64,000 nucleotides of DNA, from positions 1 through 64,000 of the forward strand of contig VBAH01000019.1 of assembly GCA_005884685.1 (NCBI GenBank), given 5' to 3'. The notes below the pieces were generated by a model. It saw nothing but the letters and a program-made list of their open reading frames with translations. It ran no database searches and was not told the DNA's origin. How positions within the stretch are numbered: the stretch's first letter is position 1; the number at the start of each line of letters is the position of its first letter. The position numbers and the translations under genes are program-made. Source of the DNA: Alphaproteobacteria bacterium (lineage in GTDB: Bacteria > Pseudomonadota > Alphaproteobacteria > Rhizobiales > Xanthobacteraceae). Positions 59,123 to 64,000 of this stretch are shown here, piece by piece.

Positions 59123-59240
59123 CGTCATGCCCGGCCATAGCCCGCGAAGACGGGCGTAAACGCCCTTTTGGCCGGGCATCCCGCTTAGGAGGGCACATAC
59201 CCTCCTTGTCGGGATGGCCGGGACAAGCCCGGCCATGACG
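59123..59240. repeat. Palindromic intergenic repeat, family 4
   Basis: The element runs from CGTCATGCCCGGCCATAGCC to CAAGCCCGGCCATGACG, with inner hairpins GACGGGCGTAAACGCCC and GGCCGGGCATCCCGC. It closely matches the rpsB-tsf copy at 31839-31962. It interrupts the otherwise tight nuoK-nuoL series. Confidence 0.85.
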
Positions 59241-59268
59241 GAGCATGTGTTGACGGTTGCGATCACCA

Positions 59269-59574
59269 TCAGCCCTTCATCAGATTGATGTCTTCGACCG
59301 CGATTGAGCCGCGATTGCGGTAGAACACGACCAGAATGGCAAGCCCGATCGCCGCCTCCGCGGCCGCGACGGTGAGCACCAGCAGCGCGAACACCTGCCC
59401 CACCAGGTCGCCGAGGAAGGACGAGAACGCCACGAGGTTGATGTTGACGGCGAGCAGGATCAGCTCGACCGACATCAGGATGACGATCACGTTCTTGCGG
59501 TTGATGAAGATGCCGAGGATCCCGAGCGTGAACAGGATCGCGGCGACCGAGAGGTAATGACCGAGGCCGATCAT
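59269..59574 (-). CDS. nuoK: NADH-quinone oxidoreductase subunit K
   Basis: NuoK is a small three-span subunit of the complex I membrane arm. The 101-residue product starts [20 protein letters not shown]. The two conserved membrane Glu residues lie in [18 protein letters not shown] and [17 protein letters not shown]. It overlaps nuoJ by 4 bases. Confidence 0.97.
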   Translation of the reverse strand: MIGLGHYLSVAAILFTLGILGIFINRKNVIVILMSVELILLAVNINLVAFSSFLGDLVGQVFALLVLTVAAAEAAIGLAILVVFYRNRGSIAVEDINLMKG

Positions 59575-60188
59575 GTCAGCCCCTGCCCGGACCGCACTTT
59601 CACGACCTCCATCGCCTCCGCCTTGGTGCGCCGCACCTGCGCGGCCATGTCCTGGCGCTTGACGCGCGCGCGGTGCTGCAAGGTCAGCACGATCGCGCCG
59701 ACCATCGCCACCAGCAGCACGATGCCGGCGGCCTGGAAGTAGTAGACGTAGCGCGTGTAGAGCACGAGGCCGAGCGCTTCGGTGTTGGTGATGGCGTCCA
59801 TCGGCGGAATCGGCGCGGTGATCGTTTTCGGCACGCCCGCGCCAATCACCCAGGCGCCGACCACGAGCAGCAGTTCGACCAGCACGAGCGCACCGATCAG
59901 CGCACCCACCGGCAGGTAGTTGAGGAAGCCCTGGCGCAGCTCGGCGAAGTCGACGTCGAGCATCATCACGACGAACAGGAACAGCACCGCGACGGCGCCG
60001 ACATAGACGACGATGAGAATCATCGCGAGGAACTCGGCGCCCAGGAGCACGAACAGCCCCGACGCGCTGACGAACGCCAGGATCAGGAACAGCACCGAAT
60101 GCACCGGGTTCTTCGCGGCGATGACCATGAAGGCCGACGCCACGCAAACCCCGGCAAACAGGTAGAAAAACAGGGCGGCGAGAATCAT
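59571..60188 (-). CDS. nuoJ: NADH-quinone oxidoreductase subunit J
   Basis: NuoJ is a five-span subunit at the junction of the quinone site and the proton channels. The 205-residue product starts [20 protein letters not shown]. It contains [20 protein letters not shown], the conserved third helix, and ends in a basic soluble tail. nuoI should lie directly upstream in related genomes, but the next 180 bases carry no gene and an unrelated gene follows. Confidence 0.97.
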   Translation of the reverse strand: MILAALFFYLFAGVCVASAFMVIAAKNPVHSVLFLILAFVSASGLFVLLGAEFLAMILIVVYVGAVAVLFLFVVMMLDVDFAELRQGFLNYLPVGALIGALVLVELLLVVGAWVIGAGVPKTITAPIPPMDAITNTEALGLVLYTRYVYYFQAAGIVLLVAMVGAIVLTLQHRARVKRQDMAAQVRRTKAEAMEVVKVRSGQGLT

Positions 60189-60369
60189 TCGAGGTCTCGT
60201 GAGCCGGGCGGCCGGCGGGCTGTCCTAGCGCGGCCAAGAGCGGGCGGCAACCGGGCGGGCGCAGGCCCGGAAAATACCGTGGACATGCAGTATTTCGGCG
60301 CAAATGCGCCTAAGATCAGCGGCCCAAAGAAGGCGCCAGAGACGATAGCCCACGTCGCATCTGCGTCAC

Positions 60370-61569
60370 CTAAGCCGCAATTGAGATTCTTCTCTCCCGA
60401 AGGATTTTCATGAAGGTTAGGGTACTCGCACGGCCCTCCCAAGTCGCCTCGATATGATCCACTAGCCTCGGGCGATCATGCTCAATATTGCTCGTCCAAA
60501 GGTTTGGATCGTACTCAAACACGCGCAACATATTGTCGACGTCGAATATCGCCGCGGTTCCTTTGGCACGGATTAGGGCGACAGGCTTGTCCTCCGCGAT
60601 CCGCAGGCCCAATTCAAAAAGAACGTTCGGATTGTTTTCGGTAAGGTCGGCAATGACCAGATCGGCATCAAGGAGCTGATTCACGATCGTCGCTTGAATG
60701 ACGTCACTACCGTCTCGGTTGGCAGTTAGTACCTCGAATCCCGCATCGCGACCCGCGGGAGCAATCAATGCACGCAGGACTTCGTCGAAGAAGCCCACCG
60801 ACCTAGCAGTCTCGCGTTCGCGGAACGGCATGATTGCGAAGCACCGAAGTCCCGTCGCTTTCGTGGGTTCAGCAAGGATTACCGTCGATGCAGAATCGCC
60901 CACGCGGGTGTTTGCTCGTTCACGCTGCGAACCCGTCTCGGACGAAAAGCCAGAACCGATTTCAAGGAATTTGCAGTTGTCGCGAAACAGCCTTGAGAAC
61001 TCCTCGTGGAACGCCGGGTCAAGATTGAACTCGCGCGTTAGCGTATTCCCAAGATATTGCATCTCCGGCAAATTCGCCCCTTTGTAGTATTCAAGGACCC
61101 TTCGGAATATCTCGACTTTGAGCAGCGCCTCCCGTTGCTTCGCCTTCTCTTCCGCCTGTCCGGGCGCATAAACCAGGTCACGGCCAAGCTCTGCCAAAGA
61201 AATCTGCTCCGAGTCCCTGCTACCGTCCGTCAGCCCAAAATCGCGCGATGCCGCGGCGAGATAAAAGAAATCCGTATTCTTGGGCGACAGGTTTATCGAC
61301 TTCGCTACGTCAGCGGGAGGCCAAGGGTTGCCCCCATTCTTTTCCTTAAGAGCGTATGGAATCTTCAACGCTTCTTCGAGCGTAACCCTCGGATACGGTC
61401 TTCGAAGCGTGGTGGGCTTTGATTGCTTTGGCGACGTGGGCTTCCTCTTTCCACGCTTCGCCTTGGCAGACTTGCCCTTTAGGCGCTTCGAACGACCGGG
61501 TTTCGCAACAATATCGTCAAGATCAATCGGTGCATCGGAAGCACTCTCGGCGGGCGGTTTTTCGCTCAT
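60370..61569 (-). CDS. Winged-helix plus nucleoside-deoxyribosyltransferase/TIR-like protein, candidate defence gene
   Basis: The start MSEKPPAESASDAPIDLDDI has GGAGAGG 6 bases upstream and gives 399 residues. A Lys/Arg-rich segment (about 22-58) is followed by a helical, winged-helix-like region (about 60-205; LKEKNGGNPWPPADVAKSIN, YLAAASRDFGL, ISLAELGRDLV). The C-terminal domain (about 241-375) starts CFAIMPFRE and has DADLVIADLTENNPNVLFEL with Glu at about 319, then KPVALIRA. That IADLT-NPN-ELG pattern marks the nucleoside 2-deoxyribosyltransferase/TIR-like fold seen in many defence effectors. Base composition is clearly lower in GC than its neighbours. It stands where nuoI would be expected. 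Defence is inference. Confidence 0.7.
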   Translation of the reverse strand: MSEKPPAESASDAPIDLDDIVAKPGRSKRLKGKSAKAKRGKRKPTSPKQSKPTTLRRPYPRVTLEEALKIPYALKEKNGGNPWPPADVAKSINLSPKNTDFFYLAAASRDFGLTDGSRDSEQISLAELGRDLVYAPGQAEEKAKQREALLKVEIFRRVLEYYKGANLPEMQYLGNTLTREFNLDPAFHEEFSRLFRDNCKFLEIGSGFSSETGSQRERANTRVGDSASTVILAEPTKATGLRCFAIMPFRERETARSVGFFDEVLRALIAPAGRDAGFEVLTANRDGSDVIQATIVNQLLDADLVIADLTENNPNVLFELGLRIAEDKPVALIRAKGTAAIFDVDNMLRVFEYDPNLWTSNIEHDRPRLVDHIEATWEGRASTLTFMKILRERRISIAA

Positions 61570-61666
61570 AAAATCCTCTCCGAATCGTAGGACCATGGGA
61601 ACAAATAAGGAACACGTCAAGCAGGATTTTGCAATTTGACGCTGCTGTCCACAGAAGCCGGAGCGA

Positions 61667-62617
61667 TCAGCGCGCCGGGACCGCCGCCCACTTCCCCTTC
61701 GTCTCGTCCATCTCGGCGAACAGCCAATCGCGGAACGCGCGCACCCTGGGGCGCGTCTCGTGCCCCTTCGGGCAGACGAAGTAGTAGCCGACCGCGAGCG
61801 GCAGTGCGGGGCCGAACGGGCAGACGAGCCGGCCGGCATGCACGTCATCGGAGGCGATCAGCTTGAACGACAGCGACACGCCGGCGCCGGCGACCGCCGC
61901 ATCGAGCGCGTGATCCGCGACATTGACGCGCAGGCCGCGCGTCGCGTCGATTCCCGGCACACCGGCGATGGCGAGCCAGTCGGCCCACTTCGGCGGCGCA
62001 CGCATCGACATCGGGATGTCATGATGGATCAGCGGAAAGCGCGCGAGATCGGCCGCGCTGCGCAACCCCTGCTCGACGAGGCGCGGCGAGCACACCGGCA
62101 GCATGAAGTCGTCGGACAGCTTCTCGACATGCAGATCGGGGTGATCGCCGTTGCTCATGCGGATCGCCACGTCGACCCCGTCGGCGGCGAAATCGGCGAG
62201 CTTCATGGTCGCCGCAACGCGTGCGTCGATCTCCGGGTGCGCATGGAGAAAGCGCCAGAGCCGCGGCATCAGCCATTTCGCAGTGAGCCCGACCGTCGCG
62301 CTGATCACCAGCGTGTTGGCGGCCCGCTCGCGATCGAGCCGCGCGACCGCTCCGCGCACGCTCTCGAAGCCGGCTTGCAGGCCCGGATAGAGCGTGCGCC
62401 CTGCCTCGGTCAGCTCGATCGAGCGCGTGCGCCGCGTGAACAGCGCAAGACCGAGCTGCTCTTCCAGTCCGCGAATCTGATGGCTGAGCGCGGCCGGCGT
62501 CACGTGCAGCTCTTCGGCCGCGCGTGCAAAGCTCATGTGGCGGGCGATCGCCTCGAAGGCGCGCAGCGCATTGAGCGGCGGCAGCGGCTGCGAACGTGGT
62601 GAGTTTTTCTCATGCAT
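61667..62617 (-). CDS. LysR-family regulator, GcvA-like
   Basis: The 316-residue product has the LysR helix-turn-helix (about residues 14-73; ALRAFEAIARHMSFARAAEE, LHVTPAALSHQIRGLEEQLG) and a substrate-binding domain. The subgroup features PPLNALRAFEA and AALSHQIRGLEEQLG are those of GcvA-like regulators. It is divergent from the small DUF1127 gene, which is a likely target because LysR regulators often control a divergent neighbour. The effector is unknown. Confidence 0.92.
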   Translation of the reverse strand: MHEKNSPRSQPLPPLNALRAFEAIARHMSFARAAEELHVTPAALSHQIRGLEEQLGLALFTRRTRSIELTEAGRTLYPGLQAGFESVRGAVARLDRERAANTLVISATVGLTAKWLMPRLWRFLHAHPEIDARVAATMKLADFAADGVDVAIRMSNGDHPDLHVEKLSDDFMLPVCSPRLVEQGLRSAADLARFPLIHHDIPMSMRAPPKWADWLAIAGVPGIDATRGLRVNVADHALDAAVAGAGVSLSFKLIASDDVHAGRLVCPFGPALPLAVGYYFVCPKGHETRPRVRAFRDWLFAEMDETKGKWAAVPAR

Positions 62618-62714
62618 AGAGCGAGATAATATCGTTTGTCAGATCGTCATTCCAGCGCGATCCTCTGCCACAGCGATGAGGATAACTCATCTATAACGCT
62701 GATGGAGGCCATTC

Positions 62715-62996
62715 ATGGCCATGATCGATGTGGCACCCCAAGACGGCTGGTATCTGGCGCTGGCACCGTTCGCCGGCTGGCCGGAGGCCCAGTCCCGCCC
62801 GCTCGGCGCGCTCCGGCGGCTGGCCGCCCGCTTCCTCGCCCGGCGTGCGCAGCGCGAGACGGTACGCGCGTTGAATTCGGTCGACCCCGCGACCCTGCGC
62901 GACCTCGGCATCACCGACGTCGAGTCGGTGGTGTACGGCGCACCCGAGGGCCACAAGCGCCGCTACGATCCGGACTGGTGGAAGCGGCGGGCGTAA
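62715..62996 (+). CDS. DUF1127 (YjiS-like) small protein
   Basis: The 93-residue product starts MAMIDVAPQDGWYLALAPFA; an ATG two codons later is an alternative. The C-terminal half carries the DUF1127 pattern, a basic helix RRAQRETVRALNSVDPATLR followed by DLGITDVE. These short Arg-rich proteins are common in Rhizobiales, and some bind RNA or affect phosphate and carbon metabolism. It ends with a charged RRYDPDWWKRRA tail. It is divergent from the LysR regulator. Confidence 0.8.
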   Translation: MAMIDVAPQDGWYLALAPFAGWPEAQSRPLGALRRLAARFLARRAQRETVRALNSVDPATLRDLGITDVESVVYGAPEGHKRRYDPDWWKRRA

Positions 62997-63613
62997 GCAG
63001 CCGGGATGGAGCGGAGCGAAATCCGGGATTCGGTTTTCCGGCTTGTCTGCGCAGCCCCGGCACACGCACTCCGAAAAAAAGTTACGCACGCGCGGAAAAT
63101 CCCCGCCGATAATGCGCACGCCTTGCTCGTCGAGGGGCGTCAACCGGTGACGCTGGTTTGATGGAGCAAGCCGGGAAGCGCGGCCGGAGAACAGGCCAAG
63201 CGGACCCGGCAGCCGGCGCCCGGCAATTCCGGGCCTCGGACTGGTGCGGCGCCCGCGCGTTTCGGCCTCGTCAGCCGGGCACCCGGGCGGCGTCGGGGCT
63301 CCGCCCGGAGGTACAACGGCCTCCTGCCAGGAGCTGGCTGACGGCGGCGCGTCAAGCGCGCTGCTGAAAGCGCGGCCCGGCGCCGTAGTGAGAACGCCGC
63401 CGCAGAGCGTCGAGAGGCGCGCCGGCCTACGTCACTGGCCGGTCATCTCCGGCGATCCGGAGATAGACCTATCCGCGAGGACGGTCACGGGGTGCGGCGC
63501 TTCCGCACCAGCGCCTGTCGGCGCTCTGCTCCCCTCCGGGGAGGCGGAAAACGGACAAGGGGCACCCGGCGCCCCCGCTCAACCCGGGCGGCGCAGCGTT
63601 GGCTAGGGCCGCC
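62997..63613. other. GC-rich stretch without a trusted gene
   Basis: The first 35 bases resemble one arm of repeat family 5 (CCGGGATGGAGCGGAGCGAA). The rest is very GC-rich with many short inverted segments, such as GGCGATCCGGAGATAG and CTCCCCTCCGGGGAGGCGG. Open frames on both strands (for example 63244-63606) lack ribosome binding sites and have low-complexity Arg/Pro/Ala composition. It could be a structured RNA or a decayed gene; no RNA family was recognised. Confidence 0.4.
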
Positions 63614-63786
63614 CGTCATTCCGGGGCCGAGCGCAGCGAGGAGCCCGGAATCCATAACCATGAAAGCTGAGAGGAAACGCAGACCGAGCGACAGCGAAAC
63701 AATTGTGGTTATGGATCCCGGGCTCGCGCCCATGGCGCGTCGCAGATGCGCGTGAACGCGCTTTCGGGCGCGCCCCCGAATGACAG
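63614..63786. repeat. Long palindromic intergenic repeat, family 7
   Basis: The outer arms are CGTCATTCCGGGGCCGAGCG and GCGCGCCCCCGAATGACAGG. Inner pairs include GGAGCCCGGAATCCATAACC with GGTTATGGATCCCGGGCTCG. It is a single copy here but has the build of a dispersed palindromic element. Confidence 0.75.
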
Positions 63787-63832
63787 GCGCAGCGTTGGCT
63801 GTTTGACAATCGAATCGGCTGTCGCGGGCTCG

Positions 63833-64000
63833 TCACCGCGAAGGATGAAGCCGCTCACAGGCATCGAGCTTGCGGATGTCACCCGGGATGGTTTGTTGCT
63901 CCAGCCTTTTGAGCTCTGCCTGGAGACGCGGCCTTTGCGACGCCGGGGCCTCGGGAAGGAAATCGCGGATCTCGGCGGCCCTATCCTGGTCGCGTTTGAG
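63833..64000 (-). CDS. C-terminal part of an unknown protein, cut by the window edge
   Basis: On the minus strand the frame is open from the window edge for 55 codons to a TGA. The sequence LKRDQDRAAEIRDFLPEA...LQAELKRLEQQTIPGDIRKL is charged and helical, probably a coiled coil. It ends CERLHPSR. Codon use looks like real coding sequence, but the product cannot be named from this fragment. Confidence 0.5.
   Translation of the reverse strand, partial: LKRDQDRAAEIRDFLPEAPASQRPRLQAELKRLEQQTIPGDIRKLDACERLHPSR

Noticed and set aside
57014-59140. 708-codon open frame on the plus strand opposite nuoL
   Set aside because: It is antisense to an unmistakable nuoL and its composition is that of a shadow frame.
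63244-63606. 120-codon plus-strand frame in the GC-rich stretch
   Set aside because: It has no ribosome binding site, low-complexity Gly/Ala/Pro/Arg composition and no recognisable motif.

Overview
The window reads as a 64 kb chromosomal piece of a high-GC alphaproteobacterium of the order Hyphomicrobiales (Rhizobiales), most like the Bradyrhizobium/Rhodopseudomonas/Xanthobacteraceae group. This rests on the order of its housekeeping blocks (trpGDC-moaC-moeA-lexA; lpxB to rpsB; nuoJ to nuoN-birA-rnj-mce-DUF1467...proS-lolCD-dnaE), LpxI instead of LpxH, a long RpsB, an HWE-type histidine kinase, alphaproteobacterial SOS boxes (GTTC-N7-GTTC), and several families of GC-rich palindromic intergenic repeats. 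Genus and species cannot be named from sequence reading alone.

Layout. 1-5071: tryptophan synthesis (trpG partial, trpD, trpC), molybdenum cofactor synthesis (moaC, moeA) and lexA, which carries a one-base frameshift. 5195-12436: comEC, glnS, gltX and gltA. 12437-17311: an accessory zone between gltA and the lipid A genes, with a cytochrome P460-like protein, two tandem paralogous helix-turn-helix genes, two diverged extra copies of the gltA 3' end, an HWE/PAS histidine kinase and a secreted protein with a caspase-like His/Cys pair. 17415-32969 (minus strand): fabH, lpxB-lpxI-lpxA-fabZ-lpxD-bamA-rseP-dxr-cdsA-uppS-frr-pyrH-tsf-rpsB, covering lipid A, outer membrane assembly, isoprenoid and phospholipid precursors and translation. 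33169-39657: a DoxX-like membrane protein, a roughly 1,700-residue hybrid kinase with eight PAS units, and a response regulator.

40249-51530: dnaE, several small proteins, two DUF2147 paralogs, lolD-lolC, proS, a PaaI-type thioesterase, a DUF1467 protein and methylmalonyl-CoA epimerase. Next to dnaE lies a very small gene (44299-44397, minus) for a 32-residue single-span membrane peptide. It has a textbook ribosome binding site and a promoter covered by two perfect SOS boxes. It is the strongest candidate for an undescribed function: a LexA-controlled membrane peptide comparable in design to Caulobacter SidA or E. coli TisB.

51618-60188: rnj, birA and nuoN-M-L-K-J (minus). nuoA-I are not upstream of nuoJ. 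Instead there is a visibly AT-richer gene (60370-61569) for a winged-helix plus nucleoside-deoxyribosyltransferase/TIR-like protein, a plausible stand-alone defence gene. A LysR regulator, a DUF1127 protein, a GC-rich stretch without a trusted gene and a partial gene at the right edge follow. No rRNA, tRNA, CRISPR array, transposase or integrase was seen.
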